The notes beneath the pieces are model-generated. The model was given only the letters and a program-made list of their open reading frames with translations, was not told the DNA's origin and made no database searches. 64,000 nucleotides of DNA from Paulinella micropora (lineage: Eukaryota; Cercozoa; Imbricatea; Euglyphida): contig BJOX01000098.1 of NCBI GenBank assembly GCA_009731375.1, positions 424,000 to 487,999 of the forward strand, read 5' to 3'. Numbering within the stretch: the stretch's first letter is position 1; each line of letters begins with the position of its first letter. The position numbers were made by a program, and so were the translations under genes. Of the stretch, positions 1-9,765 are shown in pieces.

Positions 1-896
1 GGGAGGGGAGGCACAAGACAAATTTAAAGGGGGGGGGGGGGGGGGGGCGCCAGGGAGAACGGGGCGCCCCCACCCTTCTAAGAACAGGGAGCGGGACAGA
101 AAGGGGAAAGAGGGCGCACCAAAAAAGTGCGAAAAAGAGTTTTTTTCATTAAAGCTCGACGGTCTTACACTTGGCATCAAGAACTAGGGGAGGGAGAGGG
201 AAGAAGCATGGGTCCAGAGAGTGGGGCGCCAAGAAAGTGTAAAAAAAAATTTTTTTAAATTAAAACTCGACAAAGTCTTACACTTAGCACTCAGAACTAG
301 GAGTGGCAGGGGAGGGCGAGAGCACGCATTGGCTTAGTCCCTCCCCCCCATGTGAGAACAGGGAGCGGGAGAGGGAAGGGGCGCCAAGAAAGTGCGAAAA
401 AGATTTTGTTTATTAAAGCTAGACAAAGTTTTAATCTTGGCACTTAGAACTAGGAGAGGGAGAGGGAAGGGGAAGAGGAGGAGCAAGCACGATCTGCGTG
501 TGCCCTCCCCGTCTGAGAACAGGATAGCAATTTCTTTGCGCGCCCCCCTCCCCCCTCCCCTGCCCCTTCCCTCTCACACTCCCTGTTCTCAGACGGGGGG
601 GGGGGGGCAAAAGGCAGATCGTGCTTTCCCCCTCCCCTGTCCCTTCTCTCTCCCTCTCTTAGTTCTCAGTGCCAAGATTAAAACTTTGTCAAGGATATTT
701 TTATTATTAATTTTTTTACATTCTTAGCGCGCCCCCGCCCCTCCCCCTTCCCACTCCCGCTCCCGATTCTCGGATGGGGGACTAAGACAATCCGTGCTTT
801 CCCCTCCCCCTCCATTTCCCCCTCCCTCTCCTAGTTCGCAGTGCCAAGTGTAAGAACGTCGAGCTTTAATAAAAAAAATCGTTTTCACACTTTCAT

Positions 897-927
<31 letters not shown>

Positions 928-951
928 CTTCCCCCCCCCCCCCCCCCCCCC
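1..951. repeat. Palindromic terminal repeat region (candidate viral telomere)
   Basis: The left half carries at least three related units near 110-190, 228-300 and 383-460. Each has a GCGCC(A)AGAAAGTGYG-like start, an A/T tract, a GACAAAGTYTTA-like stretch and AGAACTAGGAG. From about 575 the same units return as the reverse complement, for example TCTCAGTGCCAAGATTAAAA near 664-683. The centre is a smaller palindrome, GTCTGAGAACAGG near 520-535 against CCTGTTCTCAGAC near 582-594, with a loop of about 50 bases. No convincing gene is present: the open frame at 392-727 crosses the palindrome. A C-homopolymer and a gap (952-961) end the block. I read it as a terminal inverted repeat or fused telomere of the viral genome. 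Confidence 0.65.
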
Positions 952-992
952 NNNNNNNNNNGCTGGCGGCCTGCAGTTGGATCTGCCACAGG

Positions 993-1611
993 TTAGTGCT
1001 CTGAGGTCTGGCGCAGCCGCGCGAGCATCCGCAGGGTGCGCGTGCGGCCCGGCCCGCCGTTCTCGTAAGACCTGAGCTCTTCTTTTTCTTCTTCTTGTTT
1101 TCCCCCTTCGCCCATTTGTGTGTGTAGCAGGGCCCGCAGCCGCTGGAGGGTGAGGGGCCCCCGCTTGCTACACGTGCGGCACAGAGCGCAGTCGCAGTCC
1201 GAGTCGATCGGGTCCGAGATCAGGGCGCAGAGCCGAACCCCACTCCGCCGGCCGAACATGGCGGTGGCGGTTTCGGCGAGCAGCGTACGGTTCCTCCTGA
1301 GGCTGCCCTTCCCGCACAGCTGTTCGTAGAAGGTCTGGCGCTTCCACAGGCCCAGGTTCAGCCCGACGGCCGCACAGCCGAACCCGCTGCGGGTCCCGAA
1401 CGAGAGCACCGACAGGCCCTCTCCGTGGGGCCTGGACTCGAAGCCGCGCTGTGTAAACAACAGGACGCGGCGCGATTGTTGTTCTCCGTGCAGACGGTGC
1501 CCGCCGTATTTCGCCTGAACACGCGGCAGCTGATGCAACTGCACTCCGCCGCCGCCACCGCCTGCAGCCCGGGTTGTTTCGAGAAACAAGGGGCCCTGCG
1601 TTCCAGGGCAC
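993..1611 (-). CDS. Cysteine-rich hypothetical protein (viral), broken
   Basis: Unrecognised. The minus strand is open over a long GC-rich stretch with strong G/C preference at third codon positions, like the neighbouring viral genes, so I take this strand as coding rather than the plus-strand frames. The C-terminal half contains closely spaced cysteines (CDCALCRTC) and a charged tail rich in Glu and Lys. The upstream part, about 1358-1560, reads in a second minus frame with further cysteines (CSCISCRVF), so a frameshift near 1430-1440 is likely. The start is unclear. The gene would diverge from the DNA-binding-like gene starting at 1641. No function can be assigned. Confidence 0.35.
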
Positions 1612-1640
1612 AGATCAGGCACGTGCACGAAAACGGGATG

Positions 1641-2391
1641 ATGTCTGTTCAATTGATCAAGGGCGGAGGCACAGGCGGCAAGCAGCTGGCGGTCAAGTTC
1701 AACCCGGCCGAGGACTTGGAGAAGATCAAGCTGCAAGGCGAACCTCGGGCCGCGTATGGCTCGATTTTTGCCAACGTCGTGTACGACGGGAAGGCCCTGA
1801 CCATGTTGTTGCCACCGCTGGTCGTAGCTTGGGACCCTTCGAGCTTCCAGGACTCCAAGAAGACAACGATCGACCTGAGTTTCCACGAGGCCACGACCCA
1901 CTCGACCGTGCTGGAGGCCTACCAGGCCATCAGGGCCATCGACGAGAGGATGTGCGAGCTGGTCGTGCAGGCCAGATCCAAGCTGTTGCCCACCGTAAAA
2001 CAAAGCGGCCCCCTGGCGAAAACAGACAACGAAATCAAGTCTTACTACCAGGCCTGTACTCGTCCTCGCACCAGCGCCAAGAGCGACAGGTCATGGCCCG
2101 CGCGCCTGAGCTGCACGCTGACGGGCGCCAAGATCCTGGGCGGAGAGGGAGACAACCAAGCCATTGCCAAGGGTGACGTAGTTCGCTGCCTGGCTGGTCC
2201 AAGTGACGACGCTGTGTTCGCGCCAGGAGAAAGTCTCGCTCGGTCTCAAGATCATCCAACTGCGAAAGATTACGGACGGCCTGCCCTACCCGGACATCAG
2301 CCTGACCGAAGAAGAGGCCTTTGGCGTGTCGCTCAAGGAAGACTCGGGAGTAGACTCAAGCGCGATGCAAATCGAAGAGGAGTTTGTTTAA
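1641..2391 (+). pseudogene. Putative ssDNA-binding-like protein, copy A (frameshifted)
   Basis: Clear paralogue of the minus-strand gene at 12,049-12,785. Shared blocks include AYGSIF near 1758, the LPPLVVAWDPS region, AYQAIRAIDER, and the GARFLGG/GAKILGG plus GDVV region near the C-terminus. The motif order resembles ssDNA-binding replication proteins of nucleocytoviruses, but I recognise this only by pattern. The preferred start is the ATG pair at 1638/1641, which matches the start of copy B. The frame changes near 2190-2200 and the last 60 residues read in another frame, ending in TAA at 2389-2391. It faces a ribonucleotide reductase gene tail to tail. The same convergent pair recurs at 9.8-12.8 kb in inverted order. 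Confidence 0.5.
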
Positions 2392-2411
2392 TTAATTAAA
2401 ATTGTACAGCT

Positions 2412-4329
2412 TCAAGCTACACAGACAGCACAGTCGGCAGGCCCCAGGGCCTTGCTAGCGGCTTGGGTTCGTATGTAATACGTAGTTTTGAGACCGAGCT
2501 GCCACGCGTAGAACAAAGCGCTGCTGACTCTGCGCTCGGTGGGATTTGTCACGTGCAAGTTGAGCGACTGTGAGCCACACACAAACGGGCCGCGGTCGGC
2601 CGCCAAGTGCAGCTGCAAGCGCAGGGGAATTTCCCACACAGTCTTGTAGATGTTTTTGATGTCTTGGGGCAGGTCGCACCCTTGCACAGAACCGCCGTCG
2701 GCAATGATTTTACCGCGGAGCTGGTCGTGCCAGAGGCCGCGCTCTTCTAGCTCGCGCACCAGGTGTTTGTTCCACACGACATGCTCGCCAGAGAGCACAC
2801 GGCGCACAAAGACGTTCGAATGGGGAGGTTCAAACGATTCAAAGTTGCCCAGGATCTGAGCAGTCGTGGCAGTCGGCATGTAAGCAATTAGCTGCGAGTC
2901 TCGTAGCCCACACTTGGCGATCCGCTGGCGGAGCGAGTCCCAGCGGTCGTCCGTCTGCTCCTTGCCGGGCCACAGGTCGAACTGCAGGAGCCCTTGGCTA
3001 GCGGGAGACCCGCCGAAACTCTTGTAAGCACCCTTCTCCTGTGCTAGTTCGCAAGAGGCCCAGAGCGCGGCATAGTACAGTTCGTGTGCTATCTTGACAT
3101 TGAGCTTTTGTGCCTCTGTTGAATCCCATGGCATTTTCATCAAAGCCAGGACGTCTGCTAACCCGTTCATTCCTAGGGCCACCGGACGATGCAAAAGGTT
3201 GCTGCGTCTGGCCTCCTCCGTGGGGTATTCTGTAATGTCTATGACGGTGTCGAGATTTCTGATTGCTACACGCACGCACGACCGCAGCAGCTCGAAATTA
3301 AAGGACTTGCGGTCCTCTGACACGAACCTAGCCAGTGCGACAGATGCCAAGTTACACACGCTGTGCTCGCCACACTCGCCGCCGGAACTGTATTGGACCA
3401 CTTCGGCACAGAGATTTGAGCAACGAATCGTGCCCAAGTTCTTTTGGTTCGATTTTGTATTCACCGCGTCCTTGTACATAATGTAAGGCACACCGCCATT
3501 TTCAATCTGTGCACGGCAGACAGCGCTCCAGAGCTCGCGTGCTTTGACAGTGCGCCTCGCCAGGCCCAGCCTCTCGGCCGTACTGGCTCTCGACTCCTTG
3601 CCGTAGAGGGCGTCCAGGTCACCTACGCCAGTCTCGTCCGGGCCAAAAAGGCTCCAGTCCCCGTCATTCTCAACACGATCCATGAACAAGTCTGGTACTG
3701 TTAGCCCTAGAAACAAGTTTCGGGCTCGCAGTTCTTCGGAGCCAGTGGTCTTTTTAAGGTCCAGCCACTCGAAGACGTCGGGGTGGTGTACTGGCAGGTA
3801 GACTGCGATCGCCCCCTTTCTCTTCCCGGCCTGATTTGCGTAGCGAGCGGTCTCATTTAGCACTTTGCACAAGGGAATCACACCATCGTATCAAGGAGCC
3901 CCTGGCCCTCACGCAGCTGAGGTGCAGACCAATACCGCCACCCCCCTTGCTGATAAGAGCAACATCTTTGATCGTGTCATAGATGCCGCTCAGCGAATCA
4001 CTGGAAATCGGGAGCAAAAAGCAAGAAGAAAGCTGGCCCGCTCTTTTCAGCCCACTGTTAAATAATGTTGGACTCGCGTGAGTATAGAATTGCAATGACA
4101 TGAGGTCATAGGTTTCTTTGATGCGTTTCAGCGGCTCTTTGGACTCGCGGCGGTGCAGGTGGACGGCCACGCGAAGCCACATGTACTGGGCAGTCTCGCA
4201 CGCGCGGCCCTGGCTGTCCTTGAGCAGGTAAGATTTAAGCAGGGCTTGCGTAAGTATGCGCGTGCTAGCGGCTCGTGCTGCGCTCTGAGCCTCCCAGCGA
4301 TTCAGGTGTAATTCTCGCAATGACTCCAC
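2412..4329 (-). pseudogene. nrdA-like: Ribonucleotide reductase large subunit, copy A (frameshifted)
   Basis: Class I ribonucleotide reductase alpha subunit, which makes deoxyribonucleotides. The minus strand shows in order: the substrate-site region FYTHASPTLFNSGL with LSSCFL carrying the first redox cysteine, then GGGGIGLH; after a frame change near 3870-3890, ETARYANQ; the catalytic SNLCAEV motif with Asn, Cys and Glu all present (about 3401-3421); VCNLASV with the second redox cysteine; MPTATTAQI; the radical-transfer tyrosine pair TTYYIRTQ; and a C-terminal CAVC redox pair. The usual N-terminal ATP-cone and helical region seen in copy B is not recognisable. Upstream sequence is the unrelated-looking frame at 4265-4972. 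The gene ends in TGA at 2412, 20 bp from the stop of the convergent gene. Confidence 0.9.
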
Positions 4330-4972
4330 TCGCGATGTAAGGATATCTTAGCGAGCGGTCTATATACTTCATTTCTTGCGGGGTTACTAGCAGAGGCTCA
4401 TAGTAAAATAAATTGCGTTTCATGCGGGGCATGTAGCTGCGCCATACCAGCTGTGCCCGATCGTCGTCATCGAGGGAAATCCATTGTTCAGGATCTATGT
4501 CGTTGACAAAAGGGGGCGCGATGTAATCTTTGCAGATATTAGCCACTCCAAGCGGCAGCAGCGTGGCCAAGAAACGCACAGCGAGATAGCTAGCCGCGAT
4601 TGCTCTGAGGGTCGAGTCGCCGGGTTCGTTCAATTGTTCGAATCTGCTGTACGGACCAGCGATAACAGCGTCTAGGTCGGACCATTGTAAGTAGCCCCGC
4701 CTGCAGACACCAGCCTCTCCCTCTGCGATGAGTTCCGCCGTCACTTCGTCCCCTGTTCTGAGTTTTCCTGGTTCGGTGTAGTCGTGTTCGTCGAAATCGC
4801 ACGTACCGGGGTCGGTGTATTCCGCGTCGTCCCGTCGGGCGGTGTACTCTATCATCTCGTGTACTGTCATGGGCTCTGTCGGTCCAGTCAGCGGCACGGC
4901 GAGCTCCATCTTGTCCACGCGGCGTCGCTTGGCCTGTCTAGTCTCCACGCTGTCACAGGGTCGTGCGAACAT
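4265..4972 (-). CDS. Acidic hypothetical protein upstream of RNR copy A
   Basis: Begins with an ATG at 4972 and overlaps the 5' part of the ribonucleotide reductase frame by about 65 bases in a different frame. There is a basic patch near the start (KRRR) followed by an acidic stretch rich in Asp, Glu and Thr. The centre has a hydrophobic segment (LAVRFLATLLPLGVANI) and the C-terminus is charged. I do not recognise the fold. Because copy A lacks the normal reductase N-terminus, this could be a replacement N-terminal extension joined by a frameshift, or an independent overlapping gene. Third-position G/C is weaker than in other viral genes. It is transcribed away from the polymerase-helicase gene. 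Confidence 0.5.
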   Translation of the reverse strand: MFARPCDSVETRQAKRRRVDKMELAVPLTGPTEPMTVHEMIEYTARRDDAEYTDPGTCDFDEHDYTEPGKLRTGDEVTAELIAEGEAGVCRRGYLQWSDLDAVIAGPYSRFEQLNEPGDSTLRAIAASYLAVRFLATLLPLGVANICKDYIAPPFVNDIDPEQWISLDDDDRAQLVWRSYMPRMKRNLFYYEPLLVTPQEMKYIDRSLRYPYIASGVIARITPESLGGSERSTSR

Positions 4973-5421
4973 GTCCTTCGTCCGTTACTTTTTTTGCGTC
5001 GGTTGTTGGATTATGAGGCTGGACTGACAGTCCGTTACTTTTTTGCCCAGGGCACGCGTCTGCTGCCTTTATGTCTTAGGAGTCGTGACATGGACAAAAT
5101 ATAGTGATACAGTCAAAAAGGCAGCGATATGGTACAAAAAGGCAGTAGTGCGGGACAAAAAGGCAGAGATATATATGGTCTGCATCTGGTCCCGTCGCAA
5201 TAGAGAATTTCTAGAAGACCGTTACTGCCAAACGGACGGCACCCTTGTCAGCTTCATTCTTCTCTACTTAATAAACTCGAGAAGTGAGCAGCCGGAACGA
5301 TACTATTGCCAACTTTTCCCTTGGCAGGAATTTACGTGGAATTTTACGCGAAATTTTCCTTGACGAACTTTACGTGAAATTTGCTGTAACTTTCTTGACT
5401 GGTCGGCCAAATTTTTATTGG
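4973..5421. promoter_or_regulatory. Divergent intergenic region with short direct repeats
   Basis: This AT-richer stretch separates the minus-strand gene ending at 4972 from the polymerase-helicase on the plus strand. GTCCGTTACTTTTTTTGC-like sequence occurs twice (near 4979 and 5030). ACAAAAAGGCAG-like sequence occurs three times at about 21-30 base spacing (5110-5166). GGAATTTTACGCGAAATTTTCC-like repeats lie near 5335-5385. No protein gene is evident; the small open frames crossing it contain the repeats. A shared promoter or a replication-origin-like element is plausible. Confidence 0.4.
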
Positions 5422-8400
5422 ATGTCCTGTATGGTAGGTACAATCATGCCGTCTCTGTACGAGACTGGGGACCCAGCTAAGCTCGCACAGTTGGTGGAGA
5501 ACAAGCGCCTTAGCCCCCTCTACAAGCAGTTCCTGTTGGCTCTGCACGCGGCCTGCAACGACGATGGCGGAATGAAGGTGAGCTACAGCTACGGGAGTGG
5601 TCGCAAAGGCGGCAGGCTCTAAGCGGACCGCGGCTACCAGAACGCGCCCAAGGCCCTGCGCAGGCTCTGTCTCGAGGACTGGCACTGGGCGTTCGATATC
5701 AAAAACAGCGTGCCTTACTTCATTTGGTTCTTGGTCAGCGAGGTGCCGCGCGCTCGCGAACTCCTTGGCAGCAAGGTCTCTGTCCTGCAAGAGTACGTCG
5801 AACGGCGGGAGGAAGTGCTGGGGCGCGTGCAAGAGGAGCTGGGAGTGGACCGGGAGGGCGCCAAGAACGCCATGCTCAAGATCACGCACGGCGGCAGCAA
5901 GTTCGATGACTCTTCGTGCGCCGGCGACTACCCTACTACTCGTGCCTACCAGGCGGCGGTACGGGCCGCGGCCGAGTTTCTGGGCACGTGGTACTACAAG
6001 AAGCTGTGGAAAGATTGCGAGAAGAAGGGTGACGCGGAGGAGACCCTGCCTGGCCGCTCGGCGACCCTCTACGACAAGCTCTGCCGCTTCGTGCACTACC
6101 TTGCAACTAGGTACGAGGCAGTGACCATGAGGACTGCCATGCAACTCTTCTGGGACAAGGGCTGCGACATTTGCTGCCTAGTGCACGACGAAGTCATTGT
6201 TTCGGACCGAGAGGGCAAGCTGCCAGGGGATAAGGGCGCGGTGGTGCGCGAGCTGAACGCCTACATCAGAGAAAACGCGGTCTACCCGGGGGTCGAGACG
6301 AGCAAGCCAGGCACCAGGTACATGAACGTGGCTGGCAAGCGTGTGGAAGTCTGTGTCCCGGTGCCCTCGACTGACATTGGCTGGTCCGTGCAACAGATGA
6401 TCGCTCGGCCCGGCGACCTGGAGTCAGTCCTGTTACCTCCTAGCAGCACTGGCTGTACCAATACGCGGGTCTACGCGACTGCGAATGACATGGCCAAGAC
6501 AGCAAGCGGACGACCCGTGCTGCACTCGCTATCTTTTCAGAAGCACAGCGTGCAATGCCTCAACGCCTGGACGGGCATGGGCAAGACCTACACTGCCTTC
6601 GAGTTCATCTACCGGCTGCGTCGGGAGAATCCTAGCGCCAGGATCCTGTGGGTCACGGGGCGGCGGACACAGGCTACCAGCGGCGGCGGCGGACTGCTGC
6701 TCCAGTGCCATGCATGGAAGGCAGCAGAACTGAAGCGGTTCTGTGAAGAGGAACTGGCACAACAACAGACCACCGACAGCAATCTCGCGGTTCTGCAAAG
6801 CATCATCGACGACACCGTCGTGTACTACGAGAAAGACCGGGCCACCGGCTCCTACCGCGACCTGTACGAGGCGAAAATAGTCTTTTGCCAAGAGGAGTCG
6901 TTGTGGAAACTGCAAAGCAAGGAAAAGGGCGACGGCGGGCTGCCTTTTATACAGCGATACTCGCTCTGTGTGTTGGACGAGTTCGTTCTGATCTGCGACC
7001 AGACCGTGAGTGAGAAGACCAACCGAGGCAACCTGCGCACCAACAACACTGTTCTACTGGACGTGTGTGAACGAACGGAGCGTCTTTTGATCATGGACAA
7101 GGACCTGACGGAGTGCAGAATGTTGTAGGACTTCTTGTTTTGTAGCAAGGAAGAAGGGATCGCCTTCAAGCGCGAAAAGTGCGACACGCCGGAGCATGCG
7201 CAGGCGCAGGTCGAGTTTCACCATTACTCCTACATTCTGCCCTCGCTGGAGCGCAGGCTGAAGATCATGCCAGACTACGACGCCTGGAAAGCGGCTCTGG
7301 CGGGAAGCCTCGAGGACAACACGCAGCGTAGCTGGACTTGCTTCCGGTCACAGCGCGCGCTGGAGTCTACCTACGACGATATGGTCCGGCTCGGCCACAC
7401 GTTTCCGCACCTCGTGGGCAGCCCGGGAGCGCGCAGAGCTTACGACGAACTGGTGGAGGAAGGCAAGGCCCTGCAGCACCACACGCCCGAGCTGGACGCC
7501 ACGATGCTGTGCAGGCAGAACAGGCCGGCCGGCCCCAAGGCCGGCTGGACAGAGGAACAGAAGGCCAGGTACGCACACGACAACAAGATCCGCAGCGAGT
7601 GGGCAGAAGGAGCGAGGGTGCGCATCATCGACGGCAGGACGGCGGAGAGAACGAAGCAGCGCATGTTGGCGAACATCGATGGCTGGCTGTGCTACAACGA
7701 CGACTGCAAGTGCGTTGACAACCTGGACGAGAGACACGGCGAAGGCCGCGACACCCGTGGCATTTTTCTACGTCCGCTGCCATGGTGGCCGTTGACGCAC
7801 AAACACCCTTCCAGCTCGTCATGCTCAACTGTGCGGACCGAGAACGCAAGGTGGCTGTTACTGGGCCTACCGGCCGGGGCCTGGCGCAGATGCTGCTGCG
7901 AGCGCGCAACCTGGCAGCACCAGCGACTATCTTGGCCTATTTCGGTGACGGCGGGCTAGGCCCCGTGAGGTTCTACGACGAAGCCCTTGCGCGAGCAGGG
8001 AAGGCCTGGCAGCACTGCCAGCTGTTCAAGACGATGCTCCAGAACTTTACACAAAAACAAAAGCAGATGATCGACAAGGCTGCCAAGAAAGGCAAGGTGT
8101 CGGACTGGGCCCTCGTAAACGGCGCGCGGCGGGTGGGCGAATTTACCGACGGCAGCGGCCGGGTGCACAGGTACGAAATCCCGACTTCTCTGCAGCTGCG
8201 CCTAATAGCCCGTGAGGTCGAGCACCAGAGAGATCTGGGCTACGGTTGTTGGCGGAAGCTGTCCACCGACTTCATCGTAACACTCGACGAAGCCAAGCCA
8301 CTGGAGGAACGACTGCTGAAGCTAGCCTCTGCGCGCGCGGAGAAAGAAGGATGGCACGAAAAAGAAGAAAACGACAACGGTGACGGAGAACAAGAAGAAG

Positions 8401-9263
8401 AAGGAGAAGAAGAGGAGAACCAGGCGCAGGCAAAAGACGATGTGTTGCTGCGCCTGGTGCTGACCAAGCTGGTTGACTGGAAGAGCAGCTCTGTTGAACG
8501 CGATGTGCTGTGGCGCCAGGAACAGATGAAGCATTTTAGAGGCATGCATTCGCTAGAGGAGACTCAGAAACAGGTAGTGGGCGTGCTTGCCCGGTACCCA
8601 GGCTTCTTCTCTTACGCTGCCAAGCTCAACACCAGTGATTTAGTGCGGGATTTCCGGCGGATCAAGACTGCCTTGCCCAAGCTCGACTCTCAGGCGGCCG
8701 CCCTGAGCGTCGTCAAGCTAACCGGGCCTCAACAGGTCCTCGCGACAAAGGAAGACGCTGCTAAGCTGTACGAGGTTGCCAAGACAGTCAGCGAGGCGCT
8801 GGGGAAAAGCGGGTTTGGCGAGCTGCATGCCAGCGCGTGTGACAAGAAGCAGGGTGAATGCGATCACGAGCAAGGCCTGCACACAGAGATTCCTCACCAG
8901 CTGCTGCAAGAGAAGGACGCTGTATGGCGACGCGCCTGTGACGACCAGTTTTATTCACAAGCAGGGGTTAGGTCCGAGGACCAGGCAGCGCATGCAAAGC
9001 AACACAAGTCGTCACTTGGCAGACTGCAACACGTGGTGAACAGGTTTGGCTTGTACCTGGCGAAAGACAACGACAAATCAGAGAGAAAGAGAGAGAAAGG
9101 CTCCAATAAGAGGAAATCCGCTTTTGTGCTCCACAAGATGAATGGAGGCAAAAAAAAGGGCCATGTAGCAGTGTGCTTTGCCGAGCAATTCCATGACGGT
9201 CTGTACCGAGATCACAGGCCGCTAAAGAAACAAAAGGTGACCAATGACGCGCCGGGACTCTGA
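5422..9263 (+). pseudogene. Family A (TVpol-like) polymerase palm joined to SF2 origin-binding-type helicase
   Basis: A large replication protein read from one main frame. A polymerase part has an Arg-rich segment, then FDIKNSVPYF (motif A-like, Asp at about 5695), KNAMLKITHGGS (motif B-like) and VHDEVIV (motif C, 6181-6201), as in the transposon-virus family A polymerases. No 3'-5' exonuclease is visible, so the N-terminus looks truncated. A helicase follows: TGMGKTYT (Walker A, 6571), LDEFV (motif II, about 6975) and QMLLRARNL (motif VI, about 7885), resembling the herpes-type origin-binding helicase family. An acidic linker lies near 8340-8430 and the tail is basic. Breaks are an in-frame TAA at 5620-5622, a TAG at 7126-7128 and a frame change near 7745-7790. 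Start 5422 is the first ATG in frame. Confidence 0.7.
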
Positions 9264-9396
9264 TATCGTTTCATTAAAACTTTTTTTCCTCAAACAGATT
9301 AATAAACCCAAAAAAAGGCGCGCCTGACAGTAGCAACATCAGAGAATTGAACTTTCGACATCAAAGGCCTACAGCTTCTGGCTGATTACGCTAGAC
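9264..9396. promoter_or_regulatory. AT-rich intergenic spacer
   Basis: Short A/T-rich sequence with TTTCATTAAAACTTTTTTT and AATAAACCCAAAAAAAGG after the helicase stop. It looks like a 3' end signal followed by the upstream region of the small broken gene at 9397. No gene is seen. Confidence 0.3.
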
Positions 9397-9727
9397 ATGA
9401 CAGACACACAAGCTAAAGACAATTCTTGGCTTTTTGTCGGCGGGTGCCTTCCTGCCAGGTTTTACTAGCCAAAGTGGCACTTGACGCTGCACCACCGACC
9501 AAAGACAAACTACGCGTTCTTGCCATGTCCCCGCCGTGGTGTGGCTTTCTGAAGTTCTGAACAAACAAGAAAAAGGCTTCCTGGGCGGCAAAGTGTGGTG
9601 GGCCGAGAACCGCCTGTGGCACGGGCTCTTGTACATGCTGTTTGCTGCTACGGGGAAAGGAGAATTGTTAGTGACGGACGCCCTGCTGGCTTCGTATTTT
9701 GGCTTCCAGCATTTCAGCAGAGAATGA
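9397..9727 (+). pseudogene. Small hypothetical gene, frameshifted
   Basis: An ATG at 9397 opens a short frame (MTDTQAKDNSWLFVGG) that stops near 9465. Coding-like sequence continues in a second frame (VALDAAPP to LRVLAMSPPW) and a third (KGFLGGKVWWAENRLWHGLLYM), ending in TGA at 9727. Read across the two frame changes it would be a protein of roughly 110 residues rich in Trp and Leu. I do not recognise it. It is in the same direction as ribonucleotide reductase copy B, which starts 38 bp downstream. Confidence 0.35.
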
Positions 9728-9765
9728 TTTTTTTTCTCTCGTGCCTAAAAATGTAAGCACTGCCA

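Noticed and set aside
392-727. 111-codon gene in the left palindrome
   Set aside because: The frame runs straight through the inverted repeat and encodes low-complexity sequence.
5344-6144. 266-codon open frame on the minus strand
   Set aside because: Mirror of the polymerase coding strand. The plus strand has motifs A and C while the minus frame shows none.
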